A stretch of DNA of 64,000 nt, taken from contig NZ_JAARLZ010000004.1 of assembly GCF_011759365.1 (NCBI RefSeq), positions 124,001 through 188,000 of the forward strand, written 5' to 3'. Numbering within the stretch: the first letter of the stretch is position 1; every line of letters begins with the position of its first letter. Source of the stretch: Luteibacter anthropi (GTDB lineage: Bacteria > Pseudomonadota > Gammaproteobacteria > Xanthomonadales > Rhodanobacteraceae). Shown here one piece after another: positions 7,988-17,533 of the stretch. A program made the translations under genes and the position numbers. The notes beneath the pieces were generated by a model, which saw nothing but the letters and a program-made list of their open reading frames with translations, was not told where the DNA came from and did not search any database.

Positions 7988-8932
7988 TCAGGTGGTCGCG
8001 ACGATCGCCTGCACGTCCCGGCCGGCCGCACGCCAGGCGTCGAGGCCGCCCGTGAGGGGATGGACGTTGGAAAAACCCAGTTTCACGAGACGTTCGGCCA
8101 CCTTGGCGGCGGAGGCTTCGTTGGGGCACGAGCAGTAGACCACCACGGAGCTGTTCCGGGGCAGTGTCGCCAGGGCGGCGTCCGCGGAGGCGAAGTCGAA
8201 CAGGTGGGAGCCAGGTATCACGTAGGGATCGGTGCGGCGGCTGGCGGCGGAGCGCACGTCGACGATGAGCGCGCCCGGGTCCGTGGCGAGCAGCAGTACC
8301 AGTTCGTCCACGGAAATCCGTGCGCGTCGGAAGCTCATGATGAGCAACTGGCGGCGGACGAAGCGAAAGCCGATCCAGACCAGCAGGCCGACGACGGCCA
8401 GGGCCGCCAGACCGATACCGAACTGGCGCAGCAGTGAGAGTACGGCATCGATCTGCCGGTAGAACACCAGTCCCACGACGAGACCCACGGCGATCCAGAG
8501 CGCGGCGCCCAGCAGGTCGTAAAAGGTGAAACGCGAGAACCGCGTATCGCCCGCACCTGCGATGGGAATCGCGACCAGCGACAGGCCCGGCACGAAGCGG
8601 GCGATCAGCAGCAGCTTGACGCCACGTTTCTCGAAAAAACCGCTGGCGCGACGTACGCAGGTATCCGGTGACAGGGAGATCCGGCACAGGCCGTCGAGCA
8701 CGCGGTAGCCGAAGCGGCGGCCGGTGAGGAACCACGCGGCATCGCCCGCGAAGGCGCCGGCCAGCGCACCGATGAAGGTGGACAGGATCAGCAGCGGCGA
8801 GTGCGCGGTGGCCAGGCCGCTGCCCACCAGGATGAGGGTGGGCATGGCCGGGACGGGCAGGCCGATGGCGGCCGCGAAGGTACCCACGAACGCCACCATG
8901 GGCGCCGTTTCCGACCAGTTGACGCTTGTCAC
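7988..8932 (-). CDS. DedA-family membrane protein fused to a rhodanese domain
   Basis: A 314-residue inner-membrane protein. Residues 1 to about 200 are a DedA/VTT domain with several hydrophobic segments and the family's short conserved pieces (GLPVPAMPTLILVG, FEKRGVKLLLIARFVPG). DedA proteins help recycle undecaprenyl-phosphate and other polyprenyl lipids and support membrane potential. From about residue 210 the chain is a cytoplasmic rhodanese domain (ALIVDVRSAASRRTDPYVIPGS) with the active-site loop VVVYCSCPNE. Cys-267 is the expected persulfide-carrying residue and Cys-269 is a second one nearby. The C-terminus (GLDAWRAAGRDV) is typical of rhodaneses. The fusion is known in Proteobacteria, but its substrate is unknown. 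Confidence 0.88.
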   Translation of the reverse strand: MTSVNWSETAPMVAFVGTFAAAIGLPVPAMPTLILVGSGLATAHSPLLILSTFIGALAGAFAGDAAWFLTGRRFGYRVLDGLCRISLSPDTCVRRASGFFEKRGVKLLLIARFVPGLSLVAIPIAGAGDTRFSRFTFYDLLGAALWIAVGLVVGLVFYRQIDAVLSLLRQFGIGLAALAVVGLLVWIGFRFVRRQLLIMSFRRARISVDELVLLLATDPGALIVDVRSAASRRTDPYVIPGSHLFDFASADAALATLPRNSSVVVYCSCPNEASAAKVAERLVKLGFSNVHPLTGGLDAWRAAGRDVQAIVATT

Positions 8933-9007
8933 GAACCCATCCTCGATGGCCCCACAGGGAGCCCGACAAAGATACGCCGGTCGGCTCGCCGACGACAGGG
9001 GCTGGCG

Positions 9008-10393
9008 TCAGGGCGTGGTGAATCGTGAGACGGGCGGCACGCCCCGGGGCAGGCCTGCCCCGGCACCGGGCAGCTTCACCCAGTACAGCGTGCCCCGGCC
9101 GGGAATGGAGCGGGCACCGATCCGGCCGCCCAGGGTATCGACGATGCGGCGCGCGACGGCCAGTCCGAGGCCAAGGCCCGGATGACCGGGCAGGCGGGCG
9201 AGTCCGTCGAACAGCCGGGCCAGTTGGTCGGGCTCGAAACCCATGCCGTTGTCGCGGACTTCCAGGCGGATGTCGTCGCCACGCCGGCGGATGGCGACGA
9301 GCACGCGCCCGTGCGGCGTGCTGGCGATGGCACTGACCAGGAGGCGGTGCAGCAGCTCGCCCAACAGGGCGGGGTCGCCGTGCAATGCCGTGCTGCCGCC
9401 ACGCCAGCGCAGCGTGACGCCTTGCCGTCCGGCATCGCCGGCGGTGACGGTGCGCTGCCGCACGAAGAGGTCGGCGGCCAGCAGGCGTACCGGCGCGGGT
9501 TCGACGGCGCCGGCGTCGAAGCGGGCGAGATCGAGCATGCCGTCCAGGAGCTCGCCCAGGCGCGTGAGGTTGCCACGCATCTGCGACTGCACGGCGCGCT
9601 GGCGGACGTCGTCACCGGGTTGCATGCCCGCCACGAAGAGGGAGAGAGCATGCAGCGGCTGGCGGAAGTGATCGCCCAGCTGCTCGATGAAGCGCGTGTT
9701 GCGCGCGATGTCGTGCAGGCGCAGCCGCATCGCATGGGTCATGGCCAGCTCGTGCCGGTGGCGCACGTCGTCGAGTTCGGCCAGCAGGCCATCGAGCGCT
9801 TCGGCTTCGCCTTCGGCGGAATATCGCGTCACGGGCTGGCGACGATGCAGCGCATGTTCCACTCTCACGCGGATGGCTCGCAGCGTTACGGCCGTCTCGT
9901 TTTCGATGCTGCGCAGGCAGAGGAACAGCGTATAGACAATGCCGGCCACCAGCCACAGGCCCATGAATCCGGCGGCCACGCGACGCTCGTACAGCGATGA
10001 CGCATCCGAGACGGTCTCCAGTTCGCCGGAGGGGGTATTCAATCGTACGGTCAGGGTATGTCGCGTCGATAGCCGGCGTTCGCTGTCCACTACCAGCGTA
10101 TTGCCGTCGTCCTTGCGCAGCGATGCACGCCCCGTGGGAACACTGCGTGCCAGCGTCCTGGCCATGGCCACCCGAAGTGCATCGTCACCTGCATTGCGCG
10201 GCAGTGCCGCCGCAATGCGAATGGCCTGGATGCGGGCAACGTTGCGCGCCTCGGCCGAGATCGCCTCGGCGTGCAGATAGATGAGTGCGGCGACCAGGGC
10301 GAGGGCGATCAGGGTTATCGGCAGCAGGCCCTTGCGGACGATAAGCCGATGGGGCGACGCGGTCCTGCCATGAAAGGAATGCGACGCGATCAT
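9008..10393 (-). CDS. Membrane sensor histidine kinase
   Basis: A 461-residue protein. ATG 10393 is preferred because AAGGG lies about nine bases upstream; the frame could also start at 10423, which has no ribosome-binding site. Transmembrane helices at about 21-41 and 140-160 flank a roughly 100-residue periplasmic sensor. The phosphoacceptor region reads DHFRQPLHAL, where most kinases have HDLRQPL. His-242 is therefore the likely site, but the usual Asp after the His is replaced by Phe. The ATP-binding domain has DNGMGFEPDQLARLF and GLGLGLAVARRIV. It lies 113 bases downstream of a NarL-type regulator on the same strand, its probable partner. Confidence 0.85.
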   Translation of the reverse strand: MIASHSFHGRTASPHRLIVRKGLLPITLIALALVAALIYLHAEAISAEARNVARIQAIRIAAALPRNAGDDALRVAMARTLARSVPTGRASLRKDDGNTLVVDSERRLSTRHTLTVRLNTPSGELETVSDASSLYERRVAAGFMGLWLVAGIVYTLFLCLRSIENETAVTLRAIRVRVEHALHRRQPVTRYSAEGEAEALDGLLAELDDVRHRHELAMTHAMRLRLHDIARNTRFIEQLGDHFRQPLHALSLFVAGMQPGDDVRQRAVQSQMRGNLTRLGELLDGMLDLARFDAGAVEPAPVRLLAADLFVRQRTVTAGDAGRQGVTLRWRGGSTALHGDPALLGELLHRLLVSAIASTPHGRVLVAIRRRGDDIRLEVRDNGMGFEPDQLARLFDGLARLPGHPGLGLGLAVARRIVDTLGGRIGARSIPGRGTLYWVKLPGAGAGLPRGVPPVSRFTTP

Positions 10394-10536
10394 GAAAGCG
10401 GCCCTTGGGGCGCGTGGTCTCATGACGAATGTAGGGGACCGCGAGATGCCGCGCGATAGTCAAGGGGGCGTAACCGGGCGGCCTAGTGCTTCTGGCGTAT
10501 GCCTTATGGAGCGGGCATGCCACGGGATTCGCGCGG

Positions 10537-11226
10537 TCAGTCGATCAGGTGTTGCGCGGCGACCAGCGCCTCCAGGCGGTTGCGCACGTGCAGTGCGCGG
10601 AAGATGGCGGCGAGGTGGATCTTCACCGTGCCCTCGCTGATGCCCAGATCGGTGGCGATGCGCTTGTTCGGCTTGCCCTTGGCCAGCAGGCCGAGCACGT
10701 CGATCTGCCGGTCCGTCAGGATGGTTGCCAGGCGTTCCTTGGCGACGAGCTTGTCGTTGCCTTCCGTTGCGAAGCTCATGGTGTTGTTCGACGGAGCCGG
10801 TGGCTTCATCGCTTCGGGCGGTACGTAGATGCCGCCGCCCAGCACGAGGCGCACGGCGTTGAGCAGCACGTCCGGTGGCGAAGACTTGGGAATATAGCCC
10901 TGTACGCCCAGATCGAGGACATGGCGGATGGCGTTGGAATCCTCCGTGCCGGAAAGCACGACGACGGGCCGCTTGCGACTCAGGCCGTTTTCATCCTCGG
11001 TTTCCCGCAGTGCCTCCACGGCATGCCTGATGTGCTCGATGCCATCGGCACCGGGCATGGCCATGTCGATCAGGGCCAGTTCGGGGAGTGGTTTTTCCGC
11101 GAGCCGGCTACGCAATTGCGCCACCGATTCGGCTTCGACGAACTGGACATGATCGCCCAGCTCGAGGAGCTTGATCTTCACTCCGTCGATGATGAGCCGA
11201 TGATCGTCCGCGATCAGAATACGCAT
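10537..11226 (-). CDS. NarL/FixJ-family response regulator
   Basis: A 229-residue protein preceded by GGAGGG. The receiver domain (residues 1-125) has acidic residues at 7-8, the phosphoacceptor Asp-54 in LALIDMAMPG, a switch Ser in VVVLSG and the conserved Lys in YIPKSS. A linker leads to a LuxR-type helix-turn-helix (about 160-229) with LTDRQIDVLGLLAKGKPNKRIATDLGISEGTVKIH. It is a DNA-binding output protein between two sensor kinases (9008-10393 and 11315-13222), all transcribed leftwards. It probably takes phosphate from one or both. Its targets cannot be told from the sequence. Confidence 0.92.
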   Translation of the reverse strand: MRILIADDHRLIIDGVKIKLLELGDHVQFVEAESVAQLRSRLAEKPLPELALIDMAMPGADGIEHIRHAVEALRETEDENGLSRKRPVVVLSGTEDSNAIRHVLDLGVQGYIPKSSPPDVLLNAVRLVLGGGIYVPPEAMKPPAPSNNTMSFATEGNDKLVAKERLATILTDRQIDVLGLLAKGKPNKRIATDLGISEGTVKIHLAAIFRALHVRNRLEALVAAQHLID

Positions 11227-11314
11227 TCCAGTCCCTCCGCCTGTGGTGCCACAGGCTACCCCGTACGGGGAAACATAGCCTTCCCCCGGTCCGCGGGCAA
11301 GCAGGCCATTCGGC

Positions 11315-13222
11315 TCAGACGGCTGCCCGATGGACAGAAAGGGCAGAAACCATTACATCGTGAAGCCGGTCGGGAGAAACCGGCTTGTAAAGCACGGGTG
11401 TCGTGCTCGGGTCGACGTTTCGCAGGAAATCGCTGCGGGTCTCGCCTGTGATCAGCACTCGTGCGAAAGGCGGCGGATCGCCGGGGCGGCGACGGTAGTA
11501 GCGATCGAGCAGGGCGATCACGTCCAGGCCCGTGCCTTCGCGCAGGCGCAGGTCGGAAATCACGATGTCCGGAGGCTGCATCCACAGGTGCACGGCTTCC
11601 ATGGCCTGCTGTGCATCCTCTGCGGTCATCACTTCGCATCCCCAGCTGCCCAGCAGATAGCTGATACCGGCGAGGATGCTCGGCTCGTCGTCGATCACCA
11701 GCACCCGCATGCCGGTGATGTCCTGCCGCACGACCGGCGCGCTGGCGACCGGCGCCGGCGTTTCGATTTCGCCTGGCTGTGTCTCGGGCAGCGTGATGGA
11801 AAACACGCTGCCGCGCCCCGGCCTGGAGCGCACGGTGGTTTGCGTGCCGAGCAGGCCGCCCAGCTTCTGCACGGTGGACAGGCCCAGTCCCAGGCCACGC
11901 CGGGGACCTTCGTTGCGACCGGCTTCGGGGCCATTCTCCACACGATAGAACTCGTCGAAAATGTGCTGGAGGTGCTCCCGGGCGATGCCGGGGCCGGTGT
12001 CCCATACATCCACGCGCACCGTGCCGTCCCGGCGGCGACGGGCTCCGACGAGAACGCCGCCGCAACGCGTGTAGCGCAGCGCATTGCTCACGAGGTTGTT
12101 GAGGATGCGGGCCAGCATGGTGCGATCGGTGCGCACCCACAGGTCGGTGGTGCGCACGACCAGGCGCAGGTCGTGCTGTTCGGCCACCATGCGGAAATTC
12201 ACGCTCACTTCCTCGAACACCTCGTCCAGCGGCACGTCGCGATGTGCCGCTGGCATGGCACCGGTTTCGAGGCGGGAAAGGTCCAGCAGTTCGCTGAAGA
12301 GGTGATCGAGCGCTTCGACGCATTCCTGGATGTGGGCGATGCGGTTGAGCCTGACCGGGTCGTATTCGTCCACGGCCAGCCCGGACGAGAACAGGGTCAG
12401 CGCATAGAGCGGCTGGCGCAGGTCGTGCGAGGCGGCGGCAAGGAAACGTGCCTTGGCGACGCTGGCCGCTTCCAGCGCGGCGTTCTTTCGTGCCAGTTCC
12501 TCGGTGGCATAGGCGATCTCGCGTTCCATGCCGATCTGGGCGTGGAGCAGCTTCGACGCAGCGCCGTTGAAACCACGCTGGAGGTCGCCGATCTCGGTGT
12601 CGTCGGTGATGGGCACCACCACGGTGCGATCGCCCAGACCGAGCTGGCGCACGGCAATGGCGAGGTTGCGTAGCGGGGCGCTCAGCCAGCGGGCGGTGGA
12701 CCAGCCGATCATGGCGGCGATCAGCAGACTCATGCCCAGCCAGAGCAGGGCGTTGTGCACGCTGGCCCGTTGCGCCGCCACGGCGTCTTCGACGCTCACG
12801 TCCACCGTCACGGCGCCGACCACGCGATGGCCTTCCGGATCGAGCACCTGGCGTGACACGGTAAGGCTTTCGTCGTCGTCCACGGAGCCGTTGCCGCGAT
12901 CCACCAGCATGCCGCCATCCGCATCGCTGATCCGCACGCGGGAGACCTGGGGCAGTTGCACGATGGACTGCGCGATGCGGCCCAGTTCGTGTCGCTCGCC
13001 GTCGCGCAGGGCCTCACCGGATATCGAGGCGGCCTGCTGGGCGATGGCGTCGGCGGTGGAGCGGCCCATGTCGCGCAGGCTGTCCATCTGGTGACGGGTA
13101 AGCAGGGTGACCAGCAGGATCGCGCTGATCGCCGTGGGCACCAGGGCGACGCAGGTCAGGCGCTGCACGAGCGACGTGCGGCGCCAGACTTTTTCCAGCC
13201 ATGAAGCGGGTACGTCACGCAT
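11315..13222 (-). CDS. Hybrid sensor histidine kinase with C-terminal receiver
   Basis: A 635-residue protein. Transmembrane helices at about 22-42 and 157-177 enclose a periplasmic sensor domain. A HAMP linker (about 178-232) and a helical stretch follow. The dimerisation domain has the standard SHDLRQPLYAL with phosphoacceptor His-266. The ATPase domain shows NNLVSNALRYT, DTGPGIAREHLQHIF and RGLGLGLSTVQKL. A receiver domain starts near residue 505 (RVLVIDDEPS) with Asp-557 in IVISDLRL and Lys in LYKPVS. The gene heads a signalling group with the NarL-type regulator 88 bases downstream and a second kinase. The ligand is unknown. Confidence 0.92.
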   Translation of the reverse strand: MRDVPASWLEKVWRRTSLVQRLTCVALVPTAISAILLVTLLTRHQMDSLRDMGRSTADAIAQQAASISGEALRDGERHELGRIAQSIVQLPQVSRVRISDADGGMLVDRGNGSVDDDESLTVSRQVLDPEGHRVVGAVTVDVSVEDAVAAQRASVHNALLWLGMSLLIAAMIGWSTARWLSAPLRNLAIAVRQLGLGDRTVVVPITDDTEIGDLQRGFNGAASKLLHAQIGMEREIAYATEELARKNAALEAASVAKARFLAAASHDLRQPLYALTLFSSGLAVDEYDPVRLNRIAHIQECVEALDHLFSELLDLSRLETGAMPAAHRDVPLDEVFEEVSVNFRMVAEQHDLRLVVRTTDLWVRTDRTMLARILNNLVSNALRYTRCGGVLVGARRRRDGTVRVDVWDTGPGIAREHLQHIFDEFYRVENGPEAGRNEGPRRGLGLGLSTVQKLGGLLGTQTTVRSRPGRGSVFSITLPETQPGEIETPAPVASAPVVRQDITGMRVLVIDDEPSILAGISYLLGSWGCEVMTAEDAQQAMEAVHLWMQPPDIVISDLRLREGTGLDVIALLDRYYRRRPGDPPPFARVLITGETRSDFLRNVDPSTTPVLYKPVSPDRLHDVMVSALSVHRAAV

Positions 13223-13312
13223 TCGCCATTCCCTGTCCCGTGCCGCGCGGGGCGACGAGGGAAAGCCTAGCGCACTTCGCGGGAAAGGCCGTATCTGCCT
13301 TCTGGCTGGCGG

Positions 13313-14239
13313 TCAGGGCGGCGAAGGTCGTGTAGTGCGGCCGCCGACGTTGCCGCGGTCGGCATGCTTCATCAGCTCGATCAGCCGGCGCGCCGCAAGG
13401 CCCAAGGGGCGTTCGCGGGACCACACGATGTCCACCAGCAGGTGCAGCTGGTTGCCGGTATTGTCGAACTCGATGGCAAACAGCTCGCCGGCCTCGATCA
13501 GCGGCTGCGCCAGTGCGCGTGGCAGCAAGGCCCAACCCAGCCCGGCCTGCACCAGGCGCAGCGTGGCGGAGGGGTTGTCGGTGTGCCAGACACTACGCGA
13601 GAAGATGAGGCGGGAGTCCACGTGGGTGCCGCTGCGGCCGGTCATGACGATCTGGCGCAGGTCCAGCAGGTCTTCCAGGCGAAGCCGGCGTCGCCGCTGG
13701 CCCGGTGGACGAAAACCTGCCGCCACCACGGCGACCATGGTGTCGCTGTCCACCACCTCGAAGCCTTCGCGCTCGTCCAGGTGCTCCCGCTGGAAGGCAA
13801 TGGCGAGGTCTACCTCACCCTCGTGCAGCAGCCGCAGCGCGTCGCGTTGCGGCGCCGAGGTCACGTCCACTTCCAGCGAGGGAAACTCGCCGGCCAGCAC
13901 GGCCAGCGGATCGGTCCACGGTGCCGAGACCAGTTCCGGTACCACGGCGATGGTCAGGCGGCGTTCGAGGCCGTGATGCAGGGAAAGCGCGTCGGCCTCC
14001 ATCTGCCGGAGCTGGCTGGCGATGTGCCGGGCCCGGGGTTCCAGCGCACGGGCGGCATCGGTGGGCTGGGGTTCGCGGCCGCTGCGATCGAACAAGGCCA
14101 CGCCCAGGTCCGTTTCCAGCTGGGAGATCGTCATGCTCACGGCCGATGGCACCCTGCCCAGGGCTCGCGCGGCGGCCGAGAAGGAGCCGCGGTCGAGGAC
14201 GGTCAGGAAGACGTTCACGCTCTCGCTGGAGAGGGCCAT
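13313..14239 (-). CDS. LysR-family transcriptional regulator
   Basis: A 308-residue protein with an N-terminal winged helix-turn-helix (residues 5-64: FLTVLDRGSFSAAARALGRVPSAVSMTISQLE, read as two adjoining pieces) and a periplasmic-binding-like effector domain (about 90-295). It begins 13 bases after glnS stops, on the same strand, so it may be read from the glnS transcript. LysR proteins usually control a divergent neighbour, but here the nearest genes are co-directional, so no target can be named. The C-terminal tail after HADRG is Arg/Pro-rich and probably disordered. Confidence 0.9.
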   Translation of the reverse strand: MALSSESVNVFLTVLDRGSFSAAARALGRVPSAVSMTISQLETDLGVALFDRSGREPQPTDAARALEPRARHIASQLRQMEADALSLHHGLERRLTIAVVPELVSAPWTDPLAVLAGEFPSLEVDVTSAPQRDALRLLHEGEVDLAIAFQREHLDEREGFEVVDSDTMVAVVAAGFRPPGQRRRRLRLEDLLDLRQIVMTGRSGTHVDSRLIFSRSVWHTDNPSATLRLVQAGLGWALLPRALAQPLIEAGELFAIEFDNTGNQLHLLVDIVWSRERPLGLAARRLIELMKHADRGNVGGRTTRPSPP

Positions 14240-14252
14240 GATCTATCAGTGC

Positions 14253-15980
14253 TTATGCCTGCTTTGCCCACGAATCGCGCAGCGTGACCACGCGATTGAA
14301 CACGGGGGCGTCGGCCGTGTGGTCGTGCATATCGGCCACGAAATAGCCGAGGCGCTCGAACTGCATGCGGTCTTCGCGGCTGGCGTGGGCGGCGGCCGGT
14401 TCCACGTAGCCCCGCACGACACGGCGCGATTCGGGGTTGAGGTGGTCCTTGTAGGTCTTGCCGTCGGTGTCGTCGTCCGGATCGGTGACGTCGAACAGGC
14501 GGTCGTACAGGCGCACTTCGGCAGGGACGGCATCACGGGCGCTGACCCAGTGGATCGTGCCCTTCACCTTGCGATCCGCACCCGGCAGCCCGGTGCGCGA
14601 ATCGAGGTCGAGCGAGCAACGCAGCTCGACGATATCGCCCGCTTCGTTCTTCACCACTTCGTCGCAACGCACGATACCCACGCCGCGCAGGCGCACTTCG
14701 CCCTCGGGCTTCAGGCGATGGAAGCCCTTCGGCGGCACCTCGGCGAAATCCTCGCGCTCGATCCACAGTTCGCGCGAGAAAGGCACTTCGCGCGTGCCGA
14801 AGGATTCGTCCTTCGGATGGTTCGGGAAGACCAGCGTTTCGCGATGATCGTCGGCCAGGTTGGTGATGACGAGCTTCACCGGGTCGATGACGGCGAGGCG
14901 GCGCGGGGCGCTGCCATCGAGGTCTTCGCGCACGCAGCCTTCCAGCACGCCCATGTCGATGATGCTGTTCTGCTTGCTGACGCCGATGCGTTCCCAGAAC
15001 AGGCGGATGCCCGCGGGCGTGAAGCCGCGACGGCGCACGCCGGCGATGGTGGGCATGCGGGGATCGTCCCAGCCGTCCACGAGGTTTTCGGTGACCAGCG
15101 TGATGAGCTTGCGCTTGCTCATCACCGTGTAGTTGAGGTTGCCGCGGGAGAATTCGATCTGGCGCGGCTTGCTCGGCGCGGTGGGCAGGCCGGCATCGAC
15201 CAGCGGCTGCCACAGCTCCGGATCGTTGGCGAGATCGACCTTGTCCACGCACCAGTCGTACAGCGGGCGGTGGTCTTCGAATTCCAGCGTGCACAGGGAG
15301 TGCGTGATGCCTTCGAGTGCATCGGACAGCGAATGCGCGAAGTCGTACATCGGGTAGATCGGCCATGCATCGCCGGTGTTCTGGTGATGCACCTTGCGCA
15401 CGCGGTATAGCGCCGGATCGCGCAGGTTGATGTTGCCCGAGGCCATGTCGATCTTCGCGCGCAGCGTCTTGCTGCCGTCGGCGAATTCACCGGCGCGCAT
15501 GCGCTGGAATAGATCGAGGTTTTCCTCGATGGAGCGGTCGCGGTAGGGCGAGTTGCGGCCCGGTTCGGTGAGCGTGCCGCGGTATTCGCGCACTTCCTCG
15601 GCCGAGAGGTCGTCTACATAGGCCACGCCCAGGCGGATTAGCTTCTGTGCCGAGCGGTAGAACACCTCGAAGTAATCCGAGGCGTGACGCAGCTCTGACC
15701 ACTCGAAACCCAGCCACTTCACGTCGCGCTGGATGGCGTCGACGTATTCGACGTCTTCCTTCGACGGGTTGGTGTCGTCGAAGCGAAGGTTGCAGGTGCC
15801 GGCCGATTCGCTGGCCAGGCCGAAGTTCACGCAGATCGACTTGGCGTGGCCCAGGTGCAGGTAGCCGTTCGGCTCCGGCGGGAAGCGCGTGTGGATCTTC
15901 GTGTGCTTGCCGGAGGCCAGGTCCTCGCGGACGATCTGGCGGATGAAGTGCTGCTGCAGGACGGGCGTATCGGTCGACAT
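14253..15980 (-). CDS. glnS: Glutaminyl-tRNA synthetase
   Basis: A 575-residue cytoplasmic class I synthetase that charges tRNA-Gln with glutamine. The frame is open another 56 codons upstream, but ATG 15980 ([17 protein letters not shown]) fits the family start and length (E. coli 554). The HIGH-type motif is in [16 protein letters not shown] near residue 35. The KMSKS-type motif is VMSKRKL. The catalytic core is followed by the two beta-barrel anticodon-binding domains, including [17 protein letters not shown]. No truncation or frameshift is seen. A LysR gene follows closely on the same strand. Confidence 0.97.
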   Translation of the reverse strand: MSTDTPVLQQHFIRQIVREDLASGKHTKIHTRFPPEPNGYLHLGHAKSICVNFGLASESAGTCNLRFDDTNPSKEDVEYVDAIQRDVKWLGFEWSELRHASDYFEVFYRSAQKLIRLGVAYVDDLSAEEVREYRGTLTEPGRNSPYRDRSIEENLDLFQRMRAGEFADGSKTLRAKIDMASGNINLRDPALYRVRKVHHQNTGDAWPIYPMYDFAHSLSDALEGITHSLCTLEFEDHRPLYDWCVDKVDLANDPELWQPLVDAGLPTAPSKPRQIEFSRGNLNYTVMSKRKLITLVTENLVDGWDDPRMPTIAGVRRRGFTPAGIRLFWERIGVSKQNSIIDMGVLEGCVREDLDGSAPRRLAVIDPVKLVITNLADDHRETLVFPNHPKDESFGTREVPFSRELWIEREDFAEVPPKGFHRLKPEGEVRLRGVGIVRCDEVVKNEAGDIVELRCSLDLDSRTGLPGADRKVKGTIHWVSARDAVPAEVRLYDRLFDVTDPDDDTDGKTYKDHLNPESRRVVRGYVEPAAAHASREDRMQFERLGYFVADMHDHTADAPVFNRVVTLRDSWAKQA

Positions 15981-16082
15981 CTCGAATGACTCGGAAGTGG
16001 GGTCGCGGCAAACGTCCGAGTTTACCTTTCTTGCGCCGCTGGCGCTTGCTGCCCGCCGGCTGGCCGGGTTAGCTTGGGGCCC

Positions 16083-16355
16083 ATGCGCACCGCCTATCAC
16101 GCCGAGACCCTCATCGATGCCCATCTGGTGAAGGATGCGCTCGAGCATGCCGGTATCCCGGCCTTCATCGCCGGTGAATTCCTCACCGGGGCGGTGGGAC
16201 AGCTGCCCGCCCGCGATTTCATCGCGGTGATGGTGCCCGAGTCCGCGGCCGGGGAGGCCGACGAGATCGTTCGCGCCATCGACGCCCAGCTGGCCGAGTC
16301 GCGTGCCGCCCTGGCAGCCGACGACGACCTGGACACGGCTATTCTTCCCGCCTGA
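16083..16355 (+). CDS. DUF2007-family small protein
   Basis: A 90-residue protein. ATG 16083 is preferred over an upstream TTG because the family begins with the strand [20 protein letters not shown]. The DUF2007 fold (sometimes called putative signal-transducing protein) covers residues 1-70, including [20 protein letters not shown]. It has no catalytic residues of known role. No convincing Shine-Dalgarno is present, so translation may be leaderless or weak. It ends 29 bases before apt and is probably co-transcribed with it. It is divergent from glnS. Confidence 0.82.
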   Translation: MRTAYHAETLIDAHLVKDALEHAGIPAFIAGEFLTGAVGQLPARDFIAVMVPESAAGEADEIVRAIDAQLAESRAALAADDDLDTAILPA

Positions 16356-16384
16356 GCCGCTTTCCCTTTCCCCAGGATTTACCC

Positions 16385-16903
16385 ATGCCGTCCATTTTCG
16401 ACCTCGTCCGCGACGTGCCGGACTTTCCGTGTCCAGGCGTCCTGTTCAAGGACATCACGCCCCTGCTGGCCGACGCGTCCGCGTTCGACCAGTGCATCGA
16501 CCAGCTTTGCGCCCCCTGGCAGGGCCAGGGCATCGGCGCCGTCTGCGGCATCGAGTCGCGCGGCTTCATCTTCGGCGCCGCCATGGCGCGGGCGCTGGGC
16601 GCCGGCTTCGTGGCGCTGCGCAAGAAGGGCAAGCTGCCGCCGCCGGTGTTCGGCGTGGATTACGGCCTGGAATACGGCAAGGACCGCCTGGAAATCGGCC
16701 AGCACACGCTGTCGGCGGGCGAGCGGGTCATCATCGTGGACGACGTGCTCGCCACGGGCGGCACGCTGGATGCCGGCCGCCGGTTGGTGGAGCAGTTCGG
16801 CGCGCATGTGGCCGGTGCCAGCGTGGTGATCGAGCTGGAGGCCCTGAAGGGCCGCCAGCGCTGGGAAGGCCCCGCGCCCCTGCATTCCCTGGTGGTTTAC
16901 TGA
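16385..16903 (+). CDS. apt: Adenine phosphoribosyltransferase
   Basis: A 172-residue cytoplasmic purine-salvage enzyme making AMP from adenine and PRPP. The PRPP-binding loop is [17 protein letters not shown], about residues 117-133. The N-terminal adenine-site elements include [17 protein letters not shown] and [15 protein letters not shown]. Length matches the family. AGGA lies eight bases before the ATG. Its 3' end overlaps the convergent gene at 16897 by seven bases. Confidence 0.96.
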   Translation: MPSIFDLVRDVPDFPCPGVLFKDITPLLADASAFDQCIDQLCAPWQGQGIGAVCGIESRGFIFGAAMARALGAGFVALRKKGKLPPPVFGVDYGLEYGKDRLEIGQHTLSAGERVIIVDDVLATGGTLDAGRRLVEQFGAHVAGASVVIELEALKGRQRWEGPAPLHSLVVY

Positions 16904-17487
16904 TCCAGCGCCTGCACGAGGACGATCTCGCAGCCTGCGGGACCGTCGTCGTTGCGGACCAGTGAGGTGGTAACTCGCCAGCCATCGTCGCGGCGCACGT
17001 CCACCAGCATGCCTTTCACATGCACCACGTCGCCCGGGCGGATATCCCGCAGGCGGGCGGCGATGGCGTCGTTGGCGGGCACCATGTGCATGTTGGCGCT
17101 GGAGTTGAGGATCTCGTCGCGGGAGATCACCGGGTTTTCGCTGGCATACCAGTAATAGAGCCGGTTCGACTGCGATATGCGGATGTGATGCAGCACCGAG
17201 TTGTCCGACATGCGGCCCCAGCCCAGCGCGAAGTCGGTGGGCGAGATCGGCGCCAGTTCGTCGAGCTGGTAATCCTCGCGGGACAGCAGGCGGGCATCCA
17301 TGTCGAACGTGGCCCGTGGCTGTAGAACGAAGTGCCCCATCGTGACCGGGCTGGCATCCACCAGGTCGTGCTGGGCTGGCGCCTCGGCGGCCACCACGCC
17401 CCGTGCCCTCGCGGCTCCGCCGTGCGACCAGCACGCGTAGCCTGCCAGGGCGCACAACAGGAGCAGTGGAGCGAGCCAGAAGCGCAT
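16897..17487 (-). CDS. Exported protein of unknown function
   Basis: A 196-residue protein. ATG 17487 is chosen because it starts a signal sequence (MRFWLAPLLLLCALAGYAC); the Cys at position 19 after LAGYA makes a lipoprotein possible. The frame could start 11 codons earlier, which would bury the signal. The mature part contains FDMDARLLSREDYQ, ALGWGRMSDNSVLHHI, YYWYASENPVISRDEI and IRPGDVVHVKGMLVDV, the last resembling an OB-fold strand. No enzyme motif is recognised. It lies between apt (convergent, overlapping by 7 bases) and oxyR (same strand, 46 bases upstream), so it could be read through from oxyR. Confidence 0.75.
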   Translation of the reverse strand: MRFWLAPLLLLCALAGYACWSHGGAARARGVVAAEAPAQHDLVDASPVTMGHFVLQPRATFDMDARLLSREDYQLDELAPISPTDFALGWGRMSDNSVLHHIRISQSNRLYYWYASENPVISRDEILNSSANMHMVPANDAIAARLRDIRPGDVVHVKGMLVDVRRDDGWRVTTSLVRNDDGPAGCEIVLVQALDQ

Positions 17488-17533
17488 TCGGCGGAAACCG
17501 TCGGAGTGATGACGACGCAACGGTTGAAAAAAC

